A stretch of 64,000 bases of DNA from Fodinibius sp051746985. Lineage in GTDB: Bacteria > Bacteroidota > Rhodothermia > Balneolales > Balneolaceae. The stretch is from positions 1 through 64,000 of the forward strand of contig JBNJFP010000009.1 in NCBI GenBank assembly GCA_051746985.1, given 5' to 3'. The notes under the pieces were generated by a model that did not search any database, was not told the DNA's origin, and saw only the letters and a list, made by a program, of their open reading frames with translations. The position numbers were made by a program, and so were the translations under genes. Shown piece by piece: positions 38,168-48,008 of this stretch. How positions within the stretch are numbered: the stretch's first letter is position 1; every line of letters starts with the position of its first letter.

Positions 38168-39301
38168 GTGAAGAGTACTCAGCGAATTAACGGCGTTACG
38201 CTTGCAACCACTAAAAACGAGCGTAAACAATTTATAGAATTTCCCTACCGCCATTATGCTGACGATGAGCACTGGATTCCTCCATTAAAAATGGAACAGA
38301 AAAAGCTTATCGATACCGATAAAAATCCCTTCTATGAAAATGGAGATATTGCGTTGTTTTTGGCTGAGCAAAATGGGGAGTTTTGTGGTCGTATAGCTGC
38401 TATCCAAGACCGTCGATATAACGAGCACCACGATAATAAAACCGGTTTTTTTGGTTTTTTTGAGTGTATCAACGATCAATCTATCGCCGATCTGTTGTTT
38501 AAAGTAGCCGGAGATTGGCTAAGACAGCGTGGGCATACCGATGTTTTAGGTCCAGCTAATCCCAGTATGATGGATGAAATCGGTGTTTTGGTAGATGGCT
38601 TTGAATACGATCCCAGTTTTCTGATGCCCTATCATAAGCGCTATTATAATGATCTTATTATGAATGCTGGATTCGAAAAGGCTATGGATATGTATGCTTT
38701 TCGGGTTACACAGGCTACGGTAACACTTGACCGTATCTATCGGGCAGAGGAGATTGTTCGCCGGCGGCTGCCCAAACTTAACATCCGTGAGATCGATACT
38801 AAAAACCTTGACGAAGAGGTCGAGATTGTTAGGGATATCTTTAACCAGGCTTGGTCGCAAAACTGGGGGTTTATCCCGCTTTCAAAAAAGGAGTTAGAAG
38901 TTTTAGCTAAGGATCTAAAACTTATTTTGGATCCCAAAGTAGCTCATATCGCTGAAGTCGATGGAGAGCCCGTTGCTTTTTCTATTGGACTTCCTGATTT
39001 AAATCAAGCTTTAAAACATACTGACGGCACGCTTTTTCCAACAGGCATTTTTAAGCTATTGTGGCATCGACGTAATATTGATCAGATTCGTACGGCTTTG
39101 ATGGGGGTTATTCCCAAGTACCAAGGCAAAGGGATTGATGCGCTGCTACATAAAGAAGCTATTATCAATGGTAAGGAAGAGGGTTACAGGTCATCAGAAT
39201 TGAGTTGGGTGTTGGAATCCAATAAAAATATGATTCGCGTAGCCGAAAAGATCGGTGCTGATATTGAAAAGACCTACCGCATGTATCGCAAGGATTTGTA
39301 G
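38168..39301 (+). CDS. GNAT-type acyltransferase, candidate ceramide N-acyltransferase
   Basis: 377-residue protein with a C-terminal GNAT fold whose acyl-CoA-binding loop is GVIPKYQGKGIDALL. The N-terminal ~180 residues (FIEFPYRHYADDEHWIPP, LGPANPSMMDEIGVLVDG) are characteristic of a large uncharacterised Bacteroidetes group. The start is GTG at 38168, 3 bases after the spt stop, so it is tightly coupled to it. The bacterial ceramide synthase of Caulobacter is, from memory, an acyltransferase of this general kind unrelated to the eukaryotic enzyme. I infer N-acylation of the sphingoid base. Confidence 0.75.
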   Translation: MKSTQRINGVTLATTKNERKQFIEFPYRHYADDEHWIPPLKMEQKKLIDTDKNPFYENGDIALFLAEQNGEFCGRIAAIQDRRYNEHHDNKTGFFGFFECINDQSIADLLFKVAGDWLRQRGHTDVLGPANPSMMDEIGVLVDGFEYDPSFLMPYHKRYYNDLIMNAGFEKAMDMYAFRVTQATVTLDRIYRAEEIVRRRLPKLNIREIDTKNLDEEVEIVRDIFNQAWSQNWGFIPLSKKELEVLAKDLKLILDPKVAHIAEVDGEPVAFSIGLPDLNQALKHTDGTLFPTGIFKLLWHRRNIDQIRTALMGVIPKYQGKGIDALLHKEAIINGKEEGYRSSELSWVLESNKNMIRVAEKIGADIEKTYRMYRKDL

Positions 39302-39479
39302 TTCTGGCTCTGCTTTTTTTAGTATATGTGAGCAGCAATATCTGCTGTGATTACGGGGTAAATTTAACTGCTTGCCAAAACTCCGAAATCTCCCAAAAAT
39401 TTCATACCTTTGAATGCCCGTATTGAGCGTAATATATACGGCTTTAAAAGAATTTTCACCAAAAATATTATCAAGTATT

Positions 39480-40874
39480 ATGAGTGAGTTCCGTACTGAA
39501 ACTGATTCTATGGGAGAAGTTAACGTGCCAAAAGATGCCTATTACGGTGCACAGACGCAACGTGCCGTGGATAATTTTCCTGTAAGCGGTATCCCATTTA
39601 GCCGCGGTTTTATAAAAGCATTGGGCTTGATTAAAAAGAATGCTGCCAAAGTAAACGGTGCACTGGGTGAGCTTGACGATGATGTGGCAAAAGCAATACA
39701 GCAGGCTGCAACCGAAGTGGCAGAAGGTAAGTTTGACGATCATTTTCCCATCGATATTTTTCAGACGGGTTCTGGTACTTCAACTAATATGAATGCGAAT
39801 GAAGTTATTGCTAAGCGTGCGAATGAGCTTAAGGATGATGGCGTAGATATAGAAATTCATCCTAACGATCATGTAAACTATGGGCAGAGTTCAAACGATG
39901 TGATTCCTACCTCCATCCGCATTGCAGCTATTTTAGGCGTCAAAAATAATTTGATTCCTGCTCTTGAACATCTGCAAAATGCATTTCAAGATAAAGGAAA
40001 TGAATTTGCCGATGTCGTAAAAACGGGGCGAACCCACCTGATGGACGCGATGCCGGTGACCATCAAGCAAGAGTTTGATGGGTATGCCCGTCAACTCGAG
40101 TTAGGTGTTGAGCGGTTAGAGTCTGCATTAGAACGTATTACGGAATTGCCTCAGGGAGGCACGGCCGTAGGTACAGGCCTGAATACTAATCCAAAATTTG
40201 GAGCTGAAATAGCTAAAGCGTTATCAGAAGAAATTGGTGTAGATTTAAGTGAAGCTGATAATCATTTTGAGGCGCAATCTACGGTAGAGGCACCGGTTGA
40301 GTTAAGCAGTCAGCTGAAAACGATTGCGGTGGGTCTGATGAAAATTGGCAATGATCTTCGGTGGATGAACTCTGGTCCCAATAGTGGAATTGCTGAGATT
40401 CAACTTGAGGCGCTGCAGCCGGGGTCTTCAATCATGCCCGGTAAAATCAATCCGGTTATCGAAGAATCTATTACCATGGTTTGTGCACAGGTAATTGGCA
40501 ATGACTCGACCATCACCGTAGCGGGACAGTCGGGCAATTTTGAACTGAACGTTATGTTGCCGGTTGTTGCTCATAATTTATTAGAGTCAATCGAAATTTT
40601 AGGCAACGGCGTGCGAAATTTGGCTGATCGTTCGGTATCCCGATTGAGCGTAAATAAAGAACGGGTGGCCGATATGGTGGGAAGAAATCCGGTGTTAGTT
40701 ACAGCACTGAATCCCTTAATTGGCTATGACAAGGCGGCCAAAATTGCTAAAAAGGCTTTTGCTGAAAGTCGTCCCGTTAAAGAGGTTGCCCGGGAAATGA
40801 CAGATTTAAGTGATGAAGAGCTTGATAAGGCATTGGATCCCATAAAAATGACCAAAGGTGGATTTATGGAGTAA
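39480..40874 (+). CDS. fumC: fumarate hydratase, class II
   Basis: Oxygen-stable fumarase of the TCA cycle, converting fumarate and water to malate. It is 464 residues from the ATG at 39480 (MSEFRTETDSMGEVNVP). The frame is open from 39414, but the extra residues are not conserved, and a TACCTTTG -7-like box (39405-39412) lies there. Active-site segments TGSGTSTNMNANEVI, QSSNDVIPTSIRIA and the superfamily signature GSSIMPGKINPV are intact. The E1 gene follows after 63 bases, the stop being clear. Confidence 0.94.
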   Translation: MSEFRTETDSMGEVNVPKDAYYGAQTQRAVDNFPVSGIPFSRGFIKALGLIKKNAAKVNGALGELDDDVAKAIQQAATEVAEGKFDDHFPIDIFQTGSGTSTNMNANEVIAKRANELKDDGVDIEIHPNDHVNYGQSSNDVIPTSIRIAAILGVKNNLIPALEHLQNAFQDKGNEFADVVKTGRTHLMDAMPVTIKQEFDGYARQLELGVERLESALERITELPQGGTAVGTGLNTNPKFGAEIAKALSEEIGVDLSEADNHFEAQSTVEAPVELSSQLKTIAVGLMKIGNDLRWMNSGPNSGIAEIQLEALQPGSSIMPGKINPVIEESITMVCAQVIGNDSTITVAGQSGNFELNVMLPVVAHNLLESIEILGNGVRNLADRSVSRLSVNKERVADMVGRNPVLVTALNPLIGYDKAAKIAKKAFAESRPVKEVAREMTDLSDEELDKALDPIKMTKGGFME

Positions 40875-40937
40875 CTTGCATTGAACTATCTGACAATAAC
40901 CTATACCGCTGCGAAGTGTTAACTGAAAACAGATATT

Positions 40938-43376
40938 ATGTCACCTACAAAAACGAGAAAGGTCCAAAAGTCATCAGCTTCATATTCGAATGATAAAAAA
41001 CAGGAGCTCCTTGATGATTATAAATTGGCCGTACAAAGCAGAGAAGCATCGTACTTAGGCCGTAAAGAAACGCTTACTGGAAAAGCCAAGTTCGGTATTT
41101 TCGGGGATGGCAAAGAGATGCCTCAGATTGCAATGGCCAAGTTTTTTGAGAATGGAGATTTTCGTGCCGGCTATTATCGCGATCAGACGTTCATGATGGC
41201 TATTGGTCAAGTTACCTTACAGCAGTTTTTTGCACAGCTTTATGCCCATGCCAATGTTGAGGAGGAGCCACACTCTGGTGGGCGTCAGATGAATGGCCAT
41301 TTTAGCACCCGCAGTCTTAACGATGATGGCAGCTGGAAAGATCTTACTAAGATGAAAAATAGTTCGCCCGATATTTCACCCACTGCGGGACAAATGTCGC
41401 GGCTGCTTGGTCTGGCACAGGCATCCAAAGTGTATCGTAACCATGATGCTCTTTTGGATAACGAGGAGTTCCAAAAGTTTTCAAAAGGAGGCAATGAGGT
41501 GGCATGGGGAACTATTGGCGATGCCAGTACTTCGGAAGGTGTTTTTTGGGAAAGTATCAATGCCGCTGGTGTGTTGCAGGTTCCAATGGTGATGTCAGTA
41601 TGGGATGACGGATACGGAATTTCGGTGCCGCGCAAATATCAGACGACCAAAGAAAGCATTTCGGAGGTATTGCAAGGTTTTCAACGAACCGATGAGCAAG
41701 AAGGTCTGGAAATCCTAAAAGTAAATGCGTGGGATTACCCCGCTTTGTTGGAGACTTACGAAAAGGCAGCACAAATTGCCCGTGAAGAGCATGTGCCGGT
41801 ATTGGTGCATGTAACCGAGGTGACCCAGCCGCAAGGGCACTCTACATCAGGATCGCATGAGCGCTATAAATCTGATGAGCGTTTGCAATGGGAGGAGGAA
41901 TATTGCTGTCTCAATAAAACACGCAATTGGTTGATTGACGAAGGTATTGCCACCGGTGAAGAGCTTGATGCCATTGAAAAAGAAGCCAAAAAAGAAGTCA
42001 AAGAAGCACAAACAGCGGCTTGGAAGTCATTTAAATCGGAGCTTAAGGAAGAGCTTAGTACGGCTGTTGAGCTTGTCGAAAACTTGGCGGATCAAAGCAA
42101 TAAAGGGGATAAGCTGAGAAGGGTTATCAAAAATATGAAAGCCCCGATGGTTCCTCTTCGAAAGTATATTATATCCGGTGTACGCAAAGCACTTCGTATT
42201 ACGCGCGATGAGAATCTTTCAGCTAAGGATGAGTTAACAAAGTGGCTTGACAAGAGTAACGAAGAAAATGCCTATCGCTATGGAAGCTATTTATACAGTG
42301 AAGGGGAACATTCTCCCTTGCATGTAGAAGAAGTTGAGCCTTCATATAGCAAGAATCCTGAGAGCGTAGATGGCCGCGTGGTGCTTCGGGATAACTTTGA
42401 CAAACTGTTTGAAAAATATCCTCAGACGCTGGTCTTCGGAGAAGATACGGGTAAACTCGGGGATGTTAATAAAGGGCTTGAAAATATGCAGCAAAAATAT
42501 GGTGAGCTCCGGGTTAGCGATACGGGTATCCGCGAAGCAACCATTCTCGGCCAGGGTATTGGAATGGCCCTCCGTGGCCTTCGACCCATCGCCGAAATTC
42601 AGTATCTCGACTACCTGCTGTACTGTTTCCAGGGATTAAGTGATGATCTTGCTACCGTACGCTATCGAAGTATGGGGGGACAAAAGGCACCACTTATTGT
42701 TCGTACGCGGGGCCATAGGCTGGAGGGAATTTGGCATACGGGTTCTCCTATGGGGATGATTATTAATGGAATTCGTGGCGTGCATGTATGTGTCCCTCGT
42801 AATCTTACCGATGCTGCGGGAATGTATAACACGTTGCTACAGGGGGATGATCCCGCACTGGTGATCGAGCCGCTTAATGCCTATCGTTTAAAAGAAGATC
42901 TGCCTGAAAATTTAGGAGAATTTACCGTACCACTTGGGATCCCAAAGATTCTTTCTGAAGGCAGCGATATCACTATTGTTTCGTATGGATCAACATGTAA
43001 TATATGTGAAGACATACTTCCGGAGTTGGAAGAAGTGGGTATTTCGGCTGAACTTATTGATGTGCGCACGTTGCTGCCGTTCGATCGAAATAATGTTATT
43101 GTAGAGTCGTTAAAGAAAACCAACCGCATTTTATTTGTGGATGAAGATGTGCCCGGTGGTGCTTCGGCCTTTATGATGAATAAGGTGATTCAGGAACAGA
43201 AAGGTTATTTTTACCTGGATTCTGAGCCGCAGTGTCTGACAGCCAAAGAGCATCGCGCGGCATACGGTTCGGATGGGGATTATTTTTGTAAACCAAGTGA
43301 GGAGGATATCTTCGAAGTGGTTTATGGAATGATGAGTGAAGCCAATCCAGCGAAATATCCTCCGATTTACGAGTAG
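40938..43376 (+). CDS. fused 2-oxo acid dehydrogenase E1 alpha/beta (branched-chain type)
   Basis: 812-residue thiamine-diphosphate enzyme combining both E1 subunits. Residues ~1-370 are the alpha part, with the ThDP motif GDASTSEGVFWESINAAG and the loop GHSTSGSHERYKS. A charged helical linker (about 370-470) follows. Residues ~480-812 are the beta part (GEDTGKLGDVNKGLENM, SDTGIREATILGQGIGMALRG). It decarboxylates branched-chain 2-oxo acids or a similar substrate and passes the acyl group to a lipoyl E2. E2 and E3 are not in the window, so substrate specificity is open. A terminator follows within 10 bases. Confidence 0.88.
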   Translation: MSPTKTRKVQKSSASYSNDKKQELLDDYKLAVQSREASYLGRKETLTGKAKFGIFGDGKEMPQIAMAKFFENGDFRAGYYRDQTFMMAIGQVTLQQFFAQLYAHANVEEEPHSGGRQMNGHFSTRSLNDDGSWKDLTKMKNSSPDISPTAGQMSRLLGLAQASKVYRNHDALLDNEEFQKFSKGGNEVAWGTIGDASTSEGVFWESINAAGVLQVPMVMSVWDDGYGISVPRKYQTTKESISEVLQGFQRTDEQEGLEILKVNAWDYPALLETYEKAAQIAREEHVPVLVHVTEVTQPQGHSTSGSHERYKSDERLQWEEEYCCLNKTRNWLIDEGIATGEELDAIEKEAKKEVKEAQTAAWKSFKSELKEELSTAVELVENLADQSNKGDKLRRVIKNMKAPMVPLRKYIISGVRKALRITRDENLSAKDELTKWLDKSNEENAYRYGSYLYSEGEHSPLHVEEVEPSYSKNPESVDGRVVLRDNFDKLFEKYPQTLVFGEDTGKLGDVNKGLENMQQKYGELRVSDTGIREATILGQGIGMALRGLRPIAEIQYLDYLLYCFQGLSDDLATVRYRSMGGQKAPLIVRTRGHRLEGIWHTGSPMGMIINGIRGVHVCVPRNLTDAAGMYNTLLQGDDPALVIEPLNAYRLKEDLPENLGEFTVPLGIPKILSEGSDITIVSYGSTCNICEDILPELEEVGISAELIDVRTLLPFDRNNVIVESLKKTNRILFVDEDVPGGASAFMMNKVIQEQKGYFYLDSEPQCLTAKEHRAAYGSDGDYFCKPSEEDIFEVVYGMMSEANPAKYPPIYE

Positions 43377-43382
43377 GTTATG

Positions 43383-43414
43383 AAAGCCCAACCCTGTAAA
43401 AAAGTTGGGCTTTT
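43383..43414. terminator. bidirectional terminator between E1 and the serine hydrolase
   Basis: AAAGCCCAAC (43383-43392) pairs perfectly with GTTGGGCTTT (43404-43413) around an 11-base loop, with a T-run at its 3' side on the plus strand. It lies between two converging genes and can serve both. Confidence 0.8.
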
Positions 43415-43430
43415 CGTATTTATCAGAAAA

Positions 43431-44594
43431 TTATTCAATGGCATCTATCACTCTTTTTACAAAACCATCCATCGCCTCGTAATCGGAGATCCATCGGCCA
43501 ACGATCACAAGATCATTTTTCTGATCGATATAAATCATATTGACACCGGCCCCCAGAAATACGTAAGCTTCTTCCGGAGCACTGGGTAGTCGCTCTTTAT
43601 CGTGATTTAGAAAAAAGTTCATAAAGCCGTAATCGGGTTGGGCTTGGGTAGGAGTTCGAGCCTTCTCAATCCATTCTTCAGAAATAATTTGATTGCCATT
43701 CCAATTGCCATTTCTTAGAAAAAGGTAGCCAAATTTAGCCTGATCATAGGCACTTAACCACATGCCTCCGCCCCAATGGCCGCCACCGCTGACCGATTGT
43801 ATTTTTACACCATCAATATTTACCCAGGAATTTTCGTAGCCGTACCAGCGCCAGGTATTTGAAGCGCCAATTGGATCCATAACGTATTCTCGTAAAACTG
43901 TGGGCAAAGGCTGTCTCCAAACTTTTAGGGCGGCTAAAGCTAACACGTTTACACGGACATCATTATATTTCCATTCGGTCCCGGGTTTATTTCGCTCCCG
44001 GTTTATGATTTCTTCTGATAACTCTTCTTCAGGACGGTCAGCCCAGTCGGGTTTCCCAAACAGTTCACCTTCCCAATCACTTGTTTGTCGGAGAAGATGA
44101 TCCCATGTTATTTTGGAATTATGTTCTGAGTTGAAATGCTCAACAGGTGAATACTTTTGAACACGGTCATCTATACTCTCGATCATATCTTTATCCCATG
44201 CTACTCCAACCACGGTAGAAAGAAAACTCTTGGAGATACTGAATGTCATGTCTACACGTTTTGGATCGCCCCACTCTTCAATTAAGTACCCGTCTTTAAT
44301 GATCATCCCCGTCATATCTCCGCGTTCTTTTACGGGGCCGATGATATTATTATAGGGTTCATTTGTACGGGTGTTTAGGTGGACATTAAGATCCTTTGGA
44401 TTGGAGGATTCATTAGCCTTAGCGTATTCAATGGCTTCCTCGATACCAGCAGAATTCATTCCCACTTTTTCGGGTGCTTTGGTTTCCCATTGGAACCGAG
44501 TAGGGAAATAAGTGTCGGCAGTTTGAGCAAGAGAAGGAGTGACAGAAACAGAAAAGGCAAGAAAGAGCAGAAAAAGATGCTTTAGTGAATGCAT
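43431..44594 (-). CDS. exported serine hydrolase, class C beta-lactamase fold
   Basis: 387 residues with a signal peptide ending near PSLAQT. It belongs to the beta-lactamase/transpeptidase-like superfamily (PF00144). The SxxK nucleophile motif is SISK in MTFSISKSFLST, and the Y-x-N motif is YND in WKYNDVRVN. HWGGGMW is at the place of the third motif (KTG-like). Most members are esterases or D-amino peptidases, not resistance enzymes. No ampR-like regulator is near. Likely periplasmic; substrate unknown. Confidence 0.88.
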   Translation of the reverse strand: MHSLKHLFLLFLAFSVSVTPSLAQTADTYFPTRFQWETKAPEKVGMNSAGIEEAIEYAKANESSNPKDLNVHLNTRTNEPYNNIIGPVKERGDMTGMIIKDGYLIEEWGDPKRVDMTFSISKSFLSTVVGVAWDKDMIESIDDRVQKYSPVEHFNSEHNSKITWDHLLRQTSDWEGELFGKPDWADRPEEELSEEIINRERNKPGTEWKYNDVRVNVLALAALKVWRQPLPTVLREYVMDPIGASNTWRWYGYENSWVNIDGVKIQSVSGGGHWGGGMWLSAYDQAKFGYLFLRNGNWNGNQIISEEWIEKARTPTQAQPDYGFMNFFLNHDKERLPSAPEEAYVFLGAGVNMIYIDQKNDLVIVGRWISDYEAMDGFVKRVIDAIE

Positions 44595-44747
44595 TGGGTA
44601 AAATATGTTTGATTGATATCGTTCAAGGATGATACTGAAGATATTGTGGAAATGCGATTGTTCGACGTGTAGAATTCAGCTAACACCCTTTTGAGGTCTG
44701 AGTAATTAAGTAGGCACGTATAGAACCGGCAGATATTATTTCTTTTA

Positions 44748-45953
44748 CTAATCGTTTTGAAGCAAAAGTTGATCCTGGTCATCTTGGACAGAAACATAAA
44801 TATCGAGAAGGTCATCACCATTGAAGTCAGCAATTTCTAAATCATTGACCTCCGGTTTAAAATCTGCAGGGATCCATTCTTCAGTTTTATCCTCGAAATT
44901 GCCATCACCATCATTGATCAAAATTTGAATGCCTCCGTCGTGGTTGCCAACGGTTAAATCGGGATAACCATCATTGTTCAAATCTGAAAATTCGGCATCG
45001 TAGGTGTTGGTCTCAATTTCAGGAAGGCGGTCAGAAGTTTCATCCGAAAAGTACCCATCGCCATCGTTTACCAGCAGCCGGTCTTGTGGGTTGGACCCTT
45101 GCAGAGAATCTGAGTTGCCGAAGTAGATATCGAGGTCGTTATCATCATCCACATCGGCAAGCGCTACACTTCGGCTCTCTTCAATATCGCTGAGGTAGGG
45201 AAGCCGGTTATTGGAATCGTTATTAAATACCCCGTTGCCTGTGTTAATGAGAACGAAATTATCCCCACGATTAGCAATGACGAGATCGTCATTGCCGTCG
45301 CCGGAGATATCTCCATAAGCTAAATCGAGGGTGGCATCAGAAAGTTGTGGAAGACGTTCGGCACTTTGGTTGTTAAAGAAGGCATTTCCTGAATTCATCA
45401 AGATTACATTTTGATCTCTGCTGCCAATTACTAAGTCCATGGTTCCGTTTTCATCAACATCAAATGATACAGCCGAGGTAAAACTGCCGGTGATGGGAAT
45501 ACGGTTTGAAAGATTAGAGAAATCACCGGTACTGTTGTTCATATAGAGCTCATTCGATTGATTCTGCGTGTTGGAAAAATACAAATCGGTATTGTCATCC
45601 GAGTTAAAATCAGCAATGGTAACATTCTGCGAATTTAAATTTTGCTCGTCGGGGATGCGAGTAGATTGATCCGAAAAAACACCGTCACCATCGTTAATAA
45701 GAATTTTATTGGGTTCGTTTACCACCGAGACAACAATGTCCAGCGAGTCGTCGCCATTGATATATGCTGCCTGGGCATGGGTGGATTGATCATCCAATCC
45801 ATTAGGAAGATTATCGGATGAAACATTGGTAAACCTTGTTTCTTTGTCGGGGTCAGAATCTCCATTGCCGTCATCGGGGGCGGTGAGGTCCCACCCACAG
45901 GAGGTGAATAATGTGGCGAATATTAAGTACAAAAGCAGCTTTCGTAATAACAT
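44748..45953 (-). CDS. FG-GAP/VCBS-repeat lipoprotein
   Basis: 401 residues. The signal sequence ends in a lipobox, LFTSC, with the lipidated Cys near residue 19. The rest is about seven FG-GAP/VCBS repeats with calcium-binding D-x-D-x-D-G-x-x-D-L loops (DFNSDDNTDLYF, DVDENGTMDLV, DVDDDNDLDIYFGNS), predicted to form a seven-bladed beta-propeller. Probably outer-membrane anchored. The function is not deducible; such propellers often bind other proteins or sugars. It stands alone, between the serine hydrolase and ctaB, all on the same strand. Confidence 0.85.
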   Translation of the reverse strand: MLLRKLLLYLIFATLFTSCGWDLTAPDDGNGDSDPDKETRFTNVSSDNLPNGLDDQSTHAQAAYINGDDSLDIVVSVVNEPNKILINDGDGVFSDQSTRIPDEQNLNSQNVTIADFNSDDNTDLYFSNTQNQSNELYMNNSTGDFSNLSNRIPITGSFTSAVSFDVDENGTMDLVIGSRDQNVILMNSGNAFFNNQSAERLPQLSDATLDLAYGDISGDGNDDLVIANRGDNFVLINTGNGVFNNDSNNRLPYLSDIEESRSVALADVDDDNDLDIYFGNSDSLQGSNPQDRLLVNDGDGYFSDETSDRLPEIETNTYDAEFSDLNNDGYPDLTVGNHDGGIQILINDGDGNFEDKTEEWIPADFKPEVNDLEIADFNGDDLLDIYVSVQDDQDQLLLQND

Positions 45954-46017
45954 AATACTTAACTTAACTACAAGTTGAGGAGATAGCTAATTATGAAAAG
46001 CTTGTGAATAAGAGCTC

Positions 46018-46923
46018 TTATAGTAAAAGAATATCCACCAGAACGAACCCCCAGACAATAGGCAAATATCCAAAAGAGGCGAACATGAGCTTTTTGGCAG
46101 AGGCTTTGTCACGGTCTTTGGCAAAGACAAGTCCATAATATAGAAATACAATGCTGCTCAACATTCCGCCTGCCAGATATACCCAACTGTTCATCCCAAT
46201 GTGATACAGCCCATAGGTAACTTGTAGCAGGGCGATTAAGCATCCCACAATGAGCACCGTTGCTTTTATACCGGTGGGATCATTTTTTGGCAACATCTGA
46301 AATCCAGCGTTTTGGTAATCATCTTTACAGACCCAGGCAATGGCCATGACGTGTGGAATTTGCCAGAGAAAGACAATTCCAAAAAGCAACCACATACCCG
46401 TACTGCCCAGATGGCCAGTTGCGGCGGCCCACCCCCCCACGGGAGGCAATGCTCCCGGTATGGCACCAATGAATACATTGGCGACCGAAATGCGCTTCAT
46501 GGGCGTATATATGCCAAGGTAGATAAGCGTCGTTAGCAGTGATACTAAACCTGCTACGGCATTGACGGCAATCAATAGGTAAAATAGGCCCCCGGTGATT
46601 AATGTCAGCGAAAATAAAACACTTTTTTTGGGAGATATCTTACTTGCCGGGACAGGACGCTTTTGCGTGCGTTTCATTTTCCCGTCATATCGCCATTCGA
46701 GAAATTGATTATGAGCTGCCGTTCCGGAAGCAATCAGCCAGGTTCCAAGTGTTGCATGGATAAGGGTTATAAAGTCAATTTGACTACCTGATCCCAATAC
46801 AAAACCAATCAGCATACTGGCTAAAACCGTAAGCGTAATACCCGGTTTGGTAAGCTCATAGTAGGCCGCAATCTTCTGGGTATCGAAAAACTTTGAAAGG
46901 GAAAATTCTGTGCTTAACTTCAT
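46018..46923 (-). CDS. ctaB: protoheme IX farnesyltransferase (heme O synthase)
   Basis: UbiA-family prenyltransferase, 301 residues with about nine transmembrane helices, that adds farnesyl to heme B to make heme O. The aspartate-rich binding region is in the NQFLEWRYDGKMKRTQKRP stretch, and the second conserved loop is YTPMKRISVANVFIGAIPGA. It is divergent from ctaA over a 117-base gap; the two act in succession to supply heme A to the oxidase encoded just beyond. Confidence 0.94.
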   Translation of the reverse strand: MKLSTEFSLSKFFDTQKIAAYYELTKPGITLTVLASMLIGFVLGSGSQIDFITLIHATLGTWLIASGTAAHNQFLEWRYDGKMKRTQKRPVPASKISPKKSVLFSLTLITGGLFYLLIAVNAVAGLVSLLTTLIYLGIYTPMKRISVANVFIGAIPGALPPVGGWAAATGHLGSTGMWLLFGIVFLWQIPHVMAIAWVCKDDYQNAGFQMLPKNDPTGIKATVLIVGCLIALLQVTYGLYHIGMNSWVYLAGGMLSSIVFLYYGLVFAKDRDKASAKKLMFASFGYLPIVWGFVLVDILLL

Positions 46924-47040
46924 GCCAATTCTGTAATTTGTAAGGCCAAAAGGTACAGCTTTATAAGCAAAATTGTTACCCTTTTGACCATAAATTATAG
47001 CTAAGTTGGATTAGGTCAGATATGTTCAAATAAAGTATTT

Positions 47041-47979
47041 ATGAGATTTAATACCTATCAAAAGGTGGCGCTGACAACCGTCGGAGCCACTATTTTTCTG
47101 ATATTTGTAGGGGGATTGGTACGGGCATCAGGAGCGGGGTTGGGTTGCCCAGACTGGCCTAAATGTTTTGGGTTGTGGATCCCTCCAATGAACCCATCAG
47201 AGTTGCCAACCCAGTTCGATGCCTCTGAATTTAACGTTTATAAAACGTGGACTGAGTATATCAACCGGCTAATTGGCGTTTTTATTGGTTTGCTTATCAC
47301 GGCTACGTTTTTGTTGTCATATTCTTACCGCCGAAAAGAGCCGGCGGTATTTTACAGCTCTGGTGCCGCTTTTATACTGGTATTGGTGCAAGGTTGGCTT
47401 GGGGGACAGGTAGTGGCCTCGGGCCTTTCTGAGTGGCTTATCACCTTACATATGCTATTGGCTATGTTTATTATGATGACGCTAATTTATGCCACGTTCA
47501 AAGCAACAGCACAAGAAGTGAAAGTTGAGATTAGTACAACATTGAGTTGGGTTTTATACGTGACCGTAATTATGCTTATGGTGGCTACTTTCATCCAACT
47601 AATATTTGGAACTCAGGTTCGAGAAGTTATTGATGTGTTAAAAAAACTCTCCGATCCACCGCCAAGAGAAACCTGGATATCAAGGGTAGGGTTAATTGAT
47701 GAAGTGCATCGCACGTTTTCGTGGGTGGTACTTGCCGCAGGTGGTGTACTTTTTTATATCAGTCGATGGCGCCTGCAATCAAGATTACTGGAGCGCATGA
47801 GTTTGACAGTGTTAGTGCTTATAATGCTGCAGATTGTAACCGGTGTGGGTTTATATTATTTAAGTTTACCACCGGCCTATCAGGTTATTCATTTGACTGG
47901 TGTTGCAGTTTTAATAGCGGTAGAATTCGTACTGCTATTACTGATTGTACAGTCGGATGACCAGCTGCCCAGTATATGA
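47041..47979 (+). CDS. ctaA: heme A synthase
   Basis: 312-residue membrane protein with eight transmembrane helices that oxidises heme O to heme A. The N-terminal family signature VRASGAGLGCPDWPKCFG is clear. Heme-ligand histidines occur in ITLHMLLAMF, DEVHRTFSWVV and VIHLTGVAVL. A cysteine pair (CPDWPKC) is retained, as in many CtaA proteins. It converges on the oxidase operon across a shared terminator. Confidence 0.94.
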   Translation: MRFNTYQKVALTTVGATIFLIFVGGLVRASGAGLGCPDWPKCFGLWIPPMNPSELPTQFDASEFNVYKTWTEYINRLIGVFIGLLITATFLLSYSYRRKEPAVFYSSGAAFILVLVQGWLGGQVVASGLSEWLITLHMLLAMFIMMTLIYATFKATAQEVKVEISTTLSWVLYVTVIMLMVATFIQLIFGTQVREVIDVLKKLSDPPPRETWISRVGLIDEVHRTFSWVVLAAGGVLFYISRWRLQSRLLERMSLTVLVLIMLQIVTGVGLYYLSLPPAYQVIHLTGVAVLIAVEFVLLLLIVQSDDQLPSI

Positions 47980-48008
47980 TTTAGTTAATACCTGTTAAAA
48001 TTAAAAAG

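Noticed and set aside
43431..44594. Beta-lactamase resistance gene
   Set aside because: The superfamily is mostly esterases and peptidases; no resistance-type motifs or regulator beyond SxxK and YxN.
44582..44833. 83-residue frame at the end of the FG-GAP gene
   Set aside because: Overlaps the real gene in another frame and has no family features.
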